Of a DNA stretch of 64,000 bases, positions 33,280 through 44,473 are shown piece by piece. The notes beneath the pieces were generated by a model, which was given only the letters and a program-made list of their open reading frames with translations, did no database searches and was not told the origin of the DNA. The DNA is from Podospora comata (lineage: Eukaryota; Ascomycota; Sordariomycetes; Sordariales; Podosporaceae). Every line of letters starts with the position of its first letter. Position 1 is the first letter of the stretch. The stretch spans positions 2,604,001 to 2,668,000 of the forward strand of contig CP071498.1 of assembly GCA_017354895.1 (NCBI GenBank), in the 5' to 3' direction. Both the position numbers and the translations under genes were made by a program.

Positions 33280-33842
33280 TGTGTTGTTCTGGACCCTATT
33301 CTGGGGCTGCAGGAGGAAAGTGAATGCATTCAGCTGCCACTTCTTTGCTGGAGCTGAAGAACACACACAGACGTCAGCTCTCCAGCGGCTTCGATGCCAA
33401 GACGTGCTGGCAGTCAATGCCGCTAACCGCCTCAGGTAAGGCGCCATTAGCGAGCGATCCACTTCCCGAAGAGAGTCCGTGCGCGTTACTTGCCGGCGTT
33501 CTCTGAACTTTTTTGAATCCAGACTTTTTTTGCGTGGCCATCAGAGAACCTTTGCGACTTCATCAGAGGTTTTGAACAGTCTTTTCTCTGGTAGGAATAG
33601 GAGATTTGGTTCATCTCTTCTTTTTTTTTCTATCTTATCAGATCAGACTCTTTTCACGTCGAAATATCTCCTCTCTCTGCCATCTCGATATCATCGCCCT
33701 CACGACTTTCTTATCGCACCTGAGTCGCCTTATCGAGTATTGATCGATCGGAAAGCCTGTGAAGCTACTTCACCCAGAACTACAGCACCCTACATACTTC
33801 CCACCTCTTTTCACCAAATTTTCCATTCAGGGAGTACAAAGC
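33280..33842. promoter_or_regulatory. divergent promoter, ALG9 / NAF1
   Basis: 563 bp between divergent start codons. A CT/T-rich leader precedes NAF1. Confidence 0.5.
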
Positions 33843-36098
33843 ATGGAAGGGTCCTCTATGCAGATCCCTGGCCTCAATCTTGGCCAGGGGCAAGCTGAGA
33901 AGCCAGCCAGTGAGGTGACGCAAAACACTCCTGTCGTTGTAAGTTTTGCTCTTCAGACTTTCACAGTACAATTGGCTAATGTTGCTCTACAGTCGGAAAA
34001 GCAGCAGGAGAATCTATCTCCAGTGGTTGAGGCCTCTGCTCGCCCGGATGAGGGCATGGATCTCGATGTCCAAGAACCTGTCATCACCAACCAAACAGAA
34101 ACCAGCACAAAAGAAGTGGTGTCTGTTGATGTTCAAATGAATGCCACAGATCTTGATGTCCCAGGCAGCCCAGACGTTACTGACGCGCTTGAGGCTGCTC
34201 TTGCCGCCGAGAATGATGTCAAAGACATGGTGGCTAAAGCCCAGGAGTCTGTTACTGCTCCAGCAACTGTCACTACAACGGAGAGCAATGCCAATGTCAA
34301 GGACACAGTCATGGCTACAACGCAGGAGACTGATATTACAGAGACCACCAGAAATACGACAAACGAGACTCCCGTCCAAGATGGAGAGCAAGAGGAGGGC
34401 GAGCACCCAGAGTGGGAGATTGACTCTTCACCCTATGAGTCCTCAAGCTCCGATTCTTCAGATGATGACTCAGATGATGAAGACTATCCAATTCTCGGCG
34501 TCGAGGAAACCGCCCGGATGTTGATGGCTCTCGAGCATGATGGTGATGTGAACGGGTCTCAAGGCGTTAGAGAGCCAATCCGATCCAAAAACGAGAAGCC
34601 TGAAGAGGTGATCCCCAAGCCTGATGTTCAAATTCTCCCCGAGGATAAGATTGAGCTTTTGGGTCAGATTCAGTTCATTGTCGAGACCAATCTTGTCATC
34701 CAATCCTGCAAGTCCGCTGCAGAGCAGGTTCTAGACACCGGCACTGTACTGTGCAAGGAAGACCGCACCGTCATTGGTGCCCTGGCTGATGTGTTAGGCA
34801 ACGTCAGAGATCCCAAGTATACGGTGGGCTTCGCCAACGAAGAGGAGATCAAAGAGCTTGGGCTGGAAGTTGGAATGCCCATCTTCTTCTCAACGAGGCA
34901 TGCCAACTCTGTTTTTACCAAGCCGCTTATGCAAGCGAAGTACACGGATGCGAGCAACGTGCACGATGAAGAGCTTGCTCCCGAAGAGATGGAGTTCTCC
35001 GATGACGAGAAGGAACAAGAGTACAAGCGGAACAATAAGCTGCAGAAGCGAACGAACCGCGAGAAAAAGCTCGGGATTGAACCAGGAACTGGTCGCGGTG
35101 GCGGTCGCGGCGGAAAGTGTGGTGGTCGAGGCGGAGGTTCAGGCTGGGGCGCCCAACATGCTCCTAGCTCCTCCGTTGCGACAACAGCTACGCTCGATTA
35201 TGATGACGACGATGGGCCTTACCGTCCATTGGCCAGACCCCCTGGATTTGGTTTACCTCCCAGGCCCCCGAGTCCGGCTCGCGACCAGCTGAACTTCAAT
35301 CAGCATGGTGGTTTCGACAATCGAGGCCGTGACGATAACCGTGGTCATGATGGCTTCCGTGATCGAGGAAACAGCCGTGGCAGGGGCGGCTTCAGAGGCA
35401 ATTTCCGCGGTCGCGACAACGAAGGGGGTCCTCGCGGCTTTGGTCATGGGAGACATTCGTCTGTCTCGACTGATGTCTCCACCGCAACATCCGCAACTCT
35501 ACCAGCTTTCTCCGCCAGCGGCAGCCCTTCTCCCTACAACTTACATGTCCGCCCTCCATTCCCACCCGTTCCAGCTCCTACCCAAGGCGCCTGGCCCGGT
35601 ATGCCAGCTATTCCTTTCCCCCCTCCGCCGCACGGTTATTCAGCTGCTCAGCAGGCACCGCGTCCACCCATTCCCGGACAGCCGCAGCCTCCTACGGGTG
35701 GATTCACGTTTAACTATCCCGCCTGGCCGCAGGCTCAAACCCAGGCCCAGGGGCAGGGATACGGTTATGCTCCAGCGGCTCCATCCCCAACCCCTCCCCA
35801 ACAGCAGACTGGGTACACTCAGCCGCCGAACTGGGCCGGCGCAGCCGCGATTCTCCATAATTTGGCGCAGGGTGCCTACGGGCAGCAGGCTCAGCAACAG
35901 GCTCAGCAACAGGCTCAGCAACAGGCTCAACAGCAGGCTCAACAGAGCTATCAAGGTCAGTCTGCTTATCAGCCCCAGCAGGGCTACCAAGGTCAAGCTG
36001 GTCACCAGGCCCAGCAGAATGGAGGTCAGCAGCAGGCTCAGACGCAAGCTCAGCAGCAAGCTCCGCAACAGCAACAGAATCAGTACTGGCAGCATTAG
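33843..36098 (+). CDS. NAF1: H/ACA snoRNP assembly factor Naf1
   Basis: Exons 33843-33938 and 33993-36098; 733 aa. The 54-nt intron (GTAAGT, GCTAAT, CAG) is stopless and in frame, so retention would add 18 residues. Naf1 is a nuclear chaperone that holds Cbf5/dyskerin during H/ACA snoRNP (and, in animals, telomerase RNA) assembly and is later replaced by Gar1. After an acidic Ser/Asp-rich region lies the Gar1-like core at ~255-360: LLGQIQFIVETNLVIQS, VLDTGTVLCKEDRTVIGAL, GNVRDPKYTVGF, GMPIFFSTRHANSVFT. Basic RGG-like repeats, Pro-rich segments and a Gln/Ala tract (AQQQ repeats, ~35885-35945) end the protein. The frame continues open for 40 codons after the stop. Confidence 0.92.
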   Translation: MEGSSMQIPGLNLGQGQAEKPASEVTQNTPVVVSFALQTFTVQLANVALQSEKQQENLSPVVEASARPDEGMDLDVQEPVITNQTETSTKEVVSVDVQMNATDLDVPGSPDVTDALEAALAAENDVKDMVAKAQESVTAPATVTTTESNANVKDTVMATTQETDITETTRNTTNETPVQDGEQEEGEHPEWEIDSSPYESSSSDSSDDDSDDEDYPILGVEETARMLMALEHDGDVNGSQGVREPIRSKNEKPEEVIPKPDVQILPEDKIELLGQIQFIVETNLVIQSCKSAAEQVLDTGTVLCKEDRTVIGALADVLGNVRDPKYTVGFANEEEIKELGLEVGMPIFFSTRHANSVFTKPLMQAKYTDASNVHDEELAPEEMEFSDDEKEQEYKRNNKLQKRTNREKKLGIEPGTGRGGGRGGKCGGRGGGSGWGAQHAPSSSVATTATLDYDDDDGPYRPLARPPGFGLPPRPPSPARDQLNFNQHGGFDNRGRDDNRGHDGFRDRGNSRGRGGFRGNFRGRDNEGGPRGFGHGRHSSVSTDVSTATSATLPAFSASGSPSPYNLHVRPPFPPVPAPTQGAWPGMPAIPFPPPPHGYSAAQQAPRPPIPGQPQPPTGGFTFNYPAWPQAQTQAQGQGYGYAPAAPSPTPPQQQTGYTQPPNWAGAAAILHNLAQGAYGQQAQQQAQQQAQQQAQQQAQQSYQGQSAYQPQQGYQGQAGHQAQQNGGQQQAQTQAQQQAPQQQQNQYWQH

Positions 36099-39000
36099 GT
36101 ACGTGCCATTCACTATGTTAGGCTTCTGAGCGAGCAAAACGCGGCCAACGGCCAGCAAGGCTCGACTGACAGTCAGGAAGGATCGGCGAACGACCGATCC
36201 GAGTCTCGACGTGACGCCTAACTGATCGAACGACCGCCTCCTTTGTTGGTTGTCGAGGGGTAGGACGTGGTATGGAGGTTGGCTCATCGTCTTTGAGCAA
36301 GTGCTCCACGACAAAATATGGGTTTCTCTTTGGAACTCGGCGGAGCGATTGTCGACTTACCCCAATAGTCGATTTTTGTTCAAGTTACGAGCGCGTGTGG
36401 AACGCACAAGATGGACCTGGCGGATGAGTCGTCTACCATGGGGGGGTTTTTTTTTTTCCCAGCATTTTTTTTATATTGCTAGACTCGGGAATTTCGAGCC
36501 ATAGGGATACCATCCGTCGACTGGTTAGTGTGTACAGCAGAGGAGGAGGGGGAGGATTTCTTGTTTGCATAGTATAGCAAGGATGGATGGGCGGATGAGC
36601 CGGGTGCATCATGGTGTTTCGGTTCAGCAAGAAGGCACTGTCTATGGGATGTAGGACTACTTGATATAATGATACCAGCACAGAGGTAGACAAAATGAAG
36701 AGTACTGTAAAACAAACCACACCGTCTCGTAAAGGTTGATGGATTAGTGGATTGAAGATCAGGTCGCGAGCAGGTTCGGGACTGTAGCGTATTGCTTCGC
36801 CGCTGAAGGTGGCAAGCTGGAGGTGAAATACACCGAGCTTGATGCTCCCGTGACAGTTGCATTTTGTTTTACGCCGTGATGGCTTTGCGGCGAGGCATAG
36901 AGGCGTGGAAAGGAGCTGGGTTTGCCGTGATTCCCCGTTTCCGCGTCATGGACCACCTAGGTATGGTCTATAATTCGGATCAGATGTTGACCACTTGGCT
37001 TATTGGTGCATAATATTGATGTGGGTAATAGTTGTTCATAATTCCAGGTTTATGGCCCATCGTTGGCGATGCATAATTCTCATGTGGGGAGTTCCAATAT
37101 CTTGGACATTCAAGCATCGGAATAACCGTCAATGGAAGGAAGATCAACCATAGCAAACCTTGATGAACCATCGAAGCGTTGTGTTCTCATCGCGTTGATG
37201 CATTTTCTCAAGACAGGTATCACCATTGATGGTCACAGCTTCAACACCAACCCCATGCTGTTCGGATCTCGGAATGGCGTCACCTTTCAATCTTATCTCA
37301 TCTTCCCCACGGCTTTACTGCCCTACAAATGGAGAAAGACAAGGCCCTCACGGTCGCAGGTCGCCGACCCGGCCGGTGCTCTCGGGCTCGGCGGCCGAGA
37401 CGAAAGAAACGGGGGGACCCTGAAAGTGCTCCGCTGATCGCGCGTGGAGAAAGAGGATTGAACGGCGTGGAAAAGGGTGAAACGTTAGCGGCCGGCCCAC
37501 AGCAACAGTCCACTATCAACGACCACCACATCAAAAATTCCGAGATGGGAATTGAATTCCGAGAAGACAACCACAACAGTAGACAAGATCGCGGCGCAGT
37601 CTGGAGGGAAGCCAGTGCGGAAGAAAAAAGAAAAAAAAGGTCAAGTTCTTGTTGGCCTTAAGGATCAAAGTGATCAACTTGCAGATGGTTATGTAAAATT
37701 GTGCATGTGAGGAGGGAAATGGTTGATCAATTGCCTAGAATGAGAGGGTGCATGAGGCCCGTTGTTATGTAGTAATATATTAGGGGTGTTGGTTAGCAGT
37801 GGTGGGTTGGTTTGCGGCGCAGAACCGAGTGAATAATTTCTTGTGTGTTTGGTGGTCAGCAGCAGGAAGAAAGCTGAGAATAGAAATTCCGGTGGTGCTT
37901 GGGACCTGAGGAAACTCAGCCATGGGGATTTGGTGAGAAGATGGACAGAGAGGGCGAGGAGAGAGAAAGGCCAAAAGTGGTGATCCAACAGCAGACAGGC
38001 GCTGCATTCTCACCTTCATCGTCTGATTGGCCTGCGTGTGACGAGCGAGTCGCCTGTGTTGCCCTCACCCACCCAGTTGTGTGTTTGGAATGCAAACACC
38101 CATCGGGATCTCGCATGGGCGGCAGGATGGTGGCAGCAACAGCAGCAGCAGCACAACACGTGGTGGGTAAAAACGAAACAACACACACACACACACACAC
38201 AGAAAAAGGAATTCTCGAAAGAAGAATGGAAGCCTTTTCCACGAGGCATCAAGAGACGGCGAACGACAGCGGCCAGTTGGTGGGGGGGCGGCGTTTTTGG
38301 CTGATGCCAAAATAGTCCTAGCGGATCAAGACGAGCAGTTGGCTCCACCTCGAAATACCCCGGCGGGCAGTTATTACCAGCCAATGGCATCCCTGCCGAC
38401 AATCTCGCTTCAGGGGTTGATCTGCGGCCCGCCAATCAGGAAAATGCGGTCCCTGAAAGGTTGGACGGGTCCATGCGTTGGGGTAGGGGAAGAAGAAACA
38501 AGCAACGAGAGCTCGTGGAGCTTGATGATCCAGAGGTGGTTTGGATGAAACGAAACATTATCGAATGGTTTTACCGTGATACGAGCAGATCGGAAGAGAA
38601 TAGAGAGAAGGAATGGGAAAACAGGAAAACGGCGCAGTGTAGCGACGATCCCAAGAAGGGGGACAAGGGGAGGCACAGCAAACTGCAACTCGTTAGACCC
38701 TTCCCTTTTGCATCGCTGTGACCCTGTAAGCTCACGGCTTGGCCTCACACACAGCCTGCGCTCCTTTCGAGCATCTCGCTGATCCCGGCCACCCCTCCCC
38801 ATTCCCAGCGACACCGTTCAACAGCACCACCACCTTGCCGCTCTTGGGCTGGTCTTGGCTGCCATTCTGACTGCAGTTGCCTTCTCCTCTTTCTCTCTCG
38901 CCCTCCCTTCTCCTGCATCCCCCATTCCCGCTTTTCGTCCTCCCACCTCACCGTCTCTGTCCACCAGACATCGCCGTCCTGTTGTCGCCGGGCATGCTGT

Positions 39001-39292
39001 CGTGGATGTTGTGAATCCTGACCATGATGCGCAGAGATTGACGCCAGCGAACGCTCACCTCTTCCTCTTTTCACCCGCCCTCTACCTTCCCTTACAAGAG
39101 ACTCTCTGTTTGCTACCGATCCCTTTATTCTCTTCCCGTTGCCGTGTTCCCGAGCCAGTTTGACACAGGACACCAACACCATCGCCGGGACATTGCGATC
39201 CCATCTTTATTTATTATTATCTAGGACAGACGCTCAGGATTCGGACGAGAAGTTGAAGTTTACCAGAGATACCCCGTGCGACGACAGCTACG
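36099..39292. other. 3.2-kb gene-poor gap, NAF1 / SH3 protein
   Basis: No gene could be supported on either strand. The left part holds the NAF1 3' side, including the open post-stop frame to 36221. The middle (36960-37140) has two similar pieces with tgcataat and atgtggg. The right part, from about 38700, is pyrimidine-rich and is probably the long leader and promoter of the SH3 gene. ORFs here are short, low-complexity or start at non-ATG codons. A lineage-specific gene or a long non-coding RNA cannot be excluded. Confidence 0.45.
38179..38201 (+). repeat. (AC)n microsatellite
   Basis: About 11 uninterrupted AC repeats in non-coding DNA. Confidence 0.9.
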
Positions 39293-40948
39293 ATGACAGC
39301 ACGAGAAAGGATGAGGAATGATGTGGTAGAGGTGGAGGCGGTCATTGCTGCGGCGCCGGCTACGAGGACAGCGGAGGAGAAGCCACTGAAGACACCACAT
39401 ATCGAGCTGCGAGGCCTGGAGGGGAGACAGGAAGCGATATTGCCTGACCAGATCGACCCAGTGACCAACGCCCCCAACGACAGAATCATCATCGACAATT
39501 CGCCAGTGACCTCAACCCTCGTGGCACCTAGCGTCACCCCGGAGGTGTCAACCTCTCGAGGCACGCCATCATCCAGACCGACACAGGATACGAACACCAA
39601 CACTGGCAACGCCGACGAAGGCGTAAGCGTCGCGGTCAAAGCTGGCATCGCAATGGGTGTCCTCGCCGGCGTGCTAGTACTCTTCGTGGTGGCCTGGTTG
39701 ATAATGAGCATGCGCAAGAAGAAGCAAGCCCGCAGACGCCAGCAGATCGAGGACGATGAAAAGATCCACGGACCTTTCTCCGACAGCGCAGCCATATCGA
39801 GAAGCCCGCCCGCTGCTGCTGCCCCCAGCGCGGCTCCCAGACTGAGCCTCCGTCCGGTTTCTCAACTGTGGCAGAACCTGGCTCCTAGCGGGCACCCCGA
39901 GCGGAGGGCTTCTAGGGGTATCCAACTCACCGTCAACCCCACCGGCCCGTCTCATTCCCCGACAAACTCTCTGTCGCCGTTGAATCGTCCTAACCAAGGG
40001 GGTTCAGCTTGGGAGCGCCACAGGATGCAGTCTACCACCCCCACCGGGGACAACCGCCCTGGCACCCAAGGGAGCGTTTACTCCCTCAATCCCTTCCACG
40101 ACAGCCACTCCACCAGGAACTACAACAACGAGCCCGTCAGCCCGGTGTCTACCCTCGCGCCAGAGTTCCCTGCCGTCCCGAGCAAAAACCGCTCTCCAAC
40201 ACCAGAGCCAGTATCCCCAATAGATCAGGACACTGACCTCCCCGATTTTGGCGCCGGCTCCAAGCCTCTAACCCGCAAGACGTCCATCAACCACCACAAC
40301 AAGGGGCTGCCCAAACCACTGGACCTGACGAAGCCACCATCCCCGTTATACGCCCCCGGCCCGGCATCCCCAGCAGGAACAGAATACAGCATGCACTCCA
40401 TGTCCCCCTCAACTATGGTCCCCTCCTCCACATCAGCAGCCGAAATCGCCGCTGCCGGCGGGCCCCAAAACTCAACTGTGCATCGTGTCCAGCTCGATTT
40501 CAAGCCCACTCTCGAGGACGAATTAGGTCTCAAGGCGGGACAGCTGGTGCGGTTGCTGCACGAGTATGATGACGGCTGGGCGCTGTGTATTAGGCTTGAT
40601 CGGTCGCAGCAGGGGGTTGTGCCGAGGACTTGCTTGTCTACACGGCCGGTGAAGCCCAGGCCGGCGCAGAACGGGCCGAGGGTTGTGCCCCAGGGCGGGT
40701 ATAATAGGGGTGGGAATGGGAATAACACGGGGGGGTTTCCATCCCCGCCGGGGCAGCAACAAAATGGGGGTTGGCAGAGCGCGGAGAGGTCCGAGAGCCC
40801 GGGGAGTTTTTACTCGACGAACCAGGGGGTCAGTCCCAGTCCGGGGGGTGGTGGGAGTGGTGGGATTGGAACGATGAGGGGGCAAGGGGGGGGCGAGTAT
40901 GAGATGCAGATGGGGGGGTTGAGCCCGGCGCCTGGGCAGGCTTATTAG
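39293..40948 (+). CDS. single-pass membrane protein with C-terminal SH3 domain
   Basis: Single exon, 551 aa, ATG at 39293. Residues ~1-115 are polar Ser/Thr-rich and probably extracellular, with no clear signal peptide. One membrane helix follows at ~117-139 (AGIAMGVLAGVLVLFVVAWLIM), then a basic stop-transfer (RKKKQARRRQQ). A long Pro/Ser-rich cytosolic region leads to an SH3 domain at ~396-452 (ALYDF-like VQLDFKPTLEDELGLKAGQLVRLLHEYDDGWALCI is interrupted here only by its loops; the Pro-binding Trp and the final VVPRTCL are present). The tail is Gly-rich. The layout resembles yeast Fus1 and related fungal cell-fusion or polarity proteins, but orthology is not established. An upstream exon with a signal peptide is possible. 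Confidence 0.78.
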   Translation: MTARERMRNDVVEVEAVIAAAPATRTAEEKPLKTPHIELRGLEGRQEAILPDQIDPVTNAPNDRIIIDNSPVTSTLVAPSVTPEVSTSRGTPSSRPTQDTNTNTGNADEGVSVAVKAGIAMGVLAGVLVLFVVAWLIMSMRKKKQARRRQQIEDDEKIHGPFSDSAAISRSPPAAAAPSAAPRLSLRPVSQLWQNLAPSGHPERRASRGIQLTVNPTGPSHSPTNSLSPLNRPNQGGSAWERHRMQSTTPTGDNRPGTQGSVYSLNPFHDSHSTRNYNNEPVSPVSTLAPEFPAVPSKNRSPTPEPVSPIDQDTDLPDFGAGSKPLTRKTSINHHNKGLPKPLDLTKPPSPLYAPGPASPAGTEYSMHSMSPSTMVPSSTSAAEIAAAGGPQNSTVHRVQLDFKPTLEDELGLKAGQLVRLLHEYDDGWALCIRLDRSQQGVVPRTCLSTRPVKPRPAQNGPRVVPQGGYNRGGNGNNTGGFPSPPGQQQNGGWQSAERSESPGSFYSTNQGVSPSPGGGGSGGIGTMRGQGGGEYEMQMGGLSPAPGQAY

Positions 40949-42084
40949 GGGGGCTTTGTCTGCGGGGAGGGGAGGATGGTGAGGTATGTACCTGGTTGGC
41001 ATGGCCCGAGGGGTTGGGGTTTGAGTTTGAGGTGCTGGTGGGGAGGAGGGTGAGGGGAGGGTATAGGAGGTTTCCGGCGAGGCCTAGGGAGAGGCATTGT
41101 TGGGGAGATGGTGGAGAGGAGGAGGGGGTCGAGGTTGCCACCACGGCCGTGAATGGAGGTGCTTTGTGATGGGTGCAATGCTGTCGTTGGCAGCAGGACC
41201 GCATCATGTGAGAAACACAAATGACGATGGGGAAAGGAACGACAGGAGGAGAGGGGGACTGGCTGTATTTTGATCCACGCAACGGTGTAAATACCTTGCT
41301 CAAGTTATGGGTTTTCGGAGGGTGGGGTGTTTTATGTATCTGGTTCTGGGAAGGGAGTTGATGGCGTTAAGGGGACCTTGGTGTGGCATTTTTCTTCATG
41401 TTTTTGGGTGGGGATGAACTTCTTTTCAATTTTTTTTTTGGAAAAACCGGGGATCTTCAAGTCACTCATTTGCGACCTTTTCTTCTCTATTGGAGAAAGG
41501 TATTTTTTGGAAGCTTTTTTTGGACCTTGTTTTGGAACTATGCTATGGACCTTTTCTCTTTTGGACCTTTTCTGTTTTGGTGGATACCTAACTACGACCT
41601 GCCCTTTGTGCGGGAAACGTACAAGCTTAAAGATATTCTTTTCCTTACTTTTGTGTGGCCTGTTGATGGCTTTCTTGTTTTGTTGAACTCTGGTTGGGAG
41701 TGTTCTTTGATGATCCAAGGGGGGGTGGGGGGGCGATCAGAGTTGTACATTGGCGTGTTGTTACAGTAGTACACGATGGGAGTTGTAGAATACAAGAGTT
41801 GTATCAAGACTTGACTGGATTTGAGGTTTTTCTTCCCGCCAAAAAATGATGTGATGTCTAATCATGCTTCATGTCAACAGTACCTAGCACACGACTCCAG
41901 CTAGACGCTTGAGCTTGATCCGCCGAGCCCCCACATTCTGGCAATTTCAAGGAAAATACGCCCTCCTGCTTCTGGGCCGAGAGAGGACCAGCTGTTTATG
42001 CGAGTCCGGAATATAGCTTCTTCCAGTAACCTAGATAGAAAATGACCATGGTTAGTTTTCCTCAAAACGCTTTTCGCTGAAACA
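40949..42084. other. intergenic region downstream of the SH3 gene
   Basis: 1.1 kb, G/T-rich on the plus strand and mostly 3' UTR-like. An ORF at 41327-41686 is Phe/Leu-rich low-complexity read from T-runs and is not accepted. Confidence 0.5.
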
Positions 42085-43178
42085 TCATGGGCCCCTCAAC
42101 CCCGAAGCCATCAGATGCACTCGCCAATTATTCGGTCTCGGTCCCCTCTCAACCACAAACGGTGCGCCCTCCAGGGTCTCGTTCTCAAAAAAGTGGTGGC
42201 TGGGCAGTCCACGCTTTGGCTTGAGGGGCAGGTCCGGGAGGGCCAAGACAAACTGGTTCCTGTCCTTGACCTTGACGTTGAAGAGCTTGGCAAAGAAGCG
42301 GGTTTCGCTCATGCGCTTGTGCCAGTCCCGGAGGTCCCTCGTGTGGAACCAGATGTGGAGGCTATGCAGGTTGGGCAGGAGGGCGAGCTGGTCGCAGACG
42401 CGCTGCCAGGGGTTGGAGTGCATCGTGATACCGGGGTGGGAGTCCTCGCTGCGACCGTTGCTGCTGTTGCCGTGGCCAAAGGTAGGGTTGGGGCCTTCGT
42501 TTTCTTCCGAGGTTGGGAAGTAGAGCTCGGTCATGAGCTGGGTGGTGAGGATGCAGATTTCGAGGGAGCGGATGGGGAGCTTTTCGGGGCTGCCTCCGTA
42601 GAGGGAGAGCCATCCGTGTGCTTCGAGGAGGTCGGTGAAAACGAAGGTGGTGTTGGCGACGAGGGACGGGAGGGCTTCGTGGTACCTGGTGGCGTGGACT
42701 GTTAGTTTGGGGGACTGTGGGGATCAGTGGTGAGGGCCACATACATCCTCTTACACACCAGCATGGGGTTCATGAAGCCGCTGGGCTCGGCATGTCCGAC
42801 ATTCTCCTCCCTCCACGAGTCGTTGGGGTTTTGGGCCCTGTGCCATTTGGCTGTCGACTGCTCACAACACCAGTGATAACACCATTCCGACTTCAACCGC
42901 TTCACCCAGTAGTACTCCTCCTGCGATCCTCTGGCGCTCTGGGTGAACTTCTCAAAACGAGTATCTCCAGTGGAGTAGTCTGCCACACAGGGAACATGAG
43001 ACCACTTGTCGTTGTCCTTGTATATGTGTTGCCTTGAACCACTCTCGCTCCAGATGTCCTGGTAGATCAACTCCCGAATCTCCGGTGGCAGGAGGGAAAA
43101 GAACGGAGAGTCGTCCTGGGCTAAGGTGGTGGCCACCATGGTGTCCTGTGTCTGTTCTGGTGTCTCTTGTCGTCTCAT
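42085..43178 (-). CDS. DUF7730/F-box-like fungal protein
   Basis: Exon 1 is 43178-42745 and exon 2 is 42685-42085; 344 aa. The 59-nt intron (GTATGT...CTAAC...CAG) joins CKRM to YHEALPSL. The protein starts with SPFFSLLPPEIRELIYQDIW, then MLVCKRMYHEALPSL, the F-box-like opening of the large fungal DUF7730 group. In these proteins a leading LPxEIRxxIY helix precedes a variable region. Later come GWLSLYGG, LHSLHIWFHTRDL and VVERGPRP. The biochemical role is unknown; binding to Skp1 is possible but not shown. The ATG at 43178 gives the only sensible start. Confidence 0.75.
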
Positions 43179-44473
43179 GATGGGCCTTCAATTACAGGAT
43201 ATCTGCAAGCACAAGAACAACAAAAAGGAAAGAAACATGGGAGTAAGGTTACGTTGCGTTTTAAGTTCCGGGCCATGCCAGCCTTCACCGACCGCAGCTT
43301 TTCCCCCGCCTGCCACTCCTGCCTAACATCCGACTTACCTGGTAGCCTATCGACCGGTGCAGACGGAGGCAACCCAATTGGATGGCCAGATGTCACATCG
43401 GTACTCAGACGCAGCTCAAACGCATGGACTGGTGCATTCATGCGAGCTGTCAATCTTGACTGGCGCGGTTAAGCATGTGCTCTGTCAACTTCAACGTGGA
43501 GGACACGTGAACACGCGAAAACCTCCGTGGGAAGTGTGGTAGGTAGGGTAGCACTGGACACAGTTTTTGCCATCTTGCCATGTGAAACGGAATCTGGTTT
43601 TCCGGGAAGGTCAGACAGCGGGAGGGAGACCATAGGGAGGCCATCGTGATAAGTCTTATCGTGGTGGAATGCGGGGAAGGCTGGAGCTGAGCCGGCGTGC
43701 GTGCGGAGTGGGCAGGTGGGGTAAGCCCCGGGCCCGGACCTTGGCCCCCGCGTTGGGAGGGGGTGGTTGATAACCTCTGGTCATTCGGATCATGCCGGTC
43801 TTTCTGCGGAAGTCGAAACAAAACGTTTCGGAAGAAGTGATCAGGTTCACCGGACACCGCCGTAGAATGGCCAACTCCCACGCTCCAGACTCGGAGACGG
43901 CCCCGAGCTGGGCCTCCTGTGGAGAGCTCGGCTTCCAGAAGATTCCCATTTGACAAATCGACAGATCGGGGGGTCTTACAGCCATGCCCCGCTTTCACCC
44001 GATCCCGCTGGCCCTCATCAGGTAGGACCTCCCCGCCGTGGGGTGTGTCCGCTGCTTGCTTTGCTTGCTCCGGAGCCGCGATATCATTCACCGTCGAGCT
44101 GGCCTTGTTAACTGTCTGTTTCTTGCTCGTGTTACATCCTGTGGGCAGGTGACCAAAACTGCAAAAGTAAGTCAACACATATCGTATTTCAAGCCACGCC
44201 TCAACACCTAGTTAACAGGCCTCTTAACTTTCAGAAGGATGTAACTTGACAATAACTACACGATTTACTGACTTGCAATACTAGTTATTTTCCCCAGAAC
44301 CTGTGTTACTACCAGCCTGACACCACCCTCAACTTTTGGCAACAACGCCCCAAACCTTTCGAGCTTGATCAGCCCTACAACAGCGCCCACCAGCACTTAC
44401 AGAGCTACCTACCTATCCCCTTCCAGACCTTCCATTCGATCCCCAGCGACAACCGCAAAAGCCCAAACCCACC
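43179..44473. other. divergent intergenic region, DUF7730 / CHIP
   Basis: 1.3 kb without a supported gene. A 242-codon minus-strand ORF at 43450-44178 lacks any conserved motif and has compositional features of non-coding DNA. Confidence 0.5.

Noticed and set aside
35305-36129. 274-codon ORF overlapping NAF1 in another frame
   Set aside because: A shadow created by the repetitive, biased NAF1 tail.
41327-41686. 119-codon Phe-rich ORF after the SH3 gene
   Set aside because: Read from T-runs in 3' UTR-like DNA.
43450-44178. 242-codon minus-strand ORF between DUF7730 and CHIP
   Set aside because: No conserved motif or clear start; low-complexity Thr/Pro/Arg composition.
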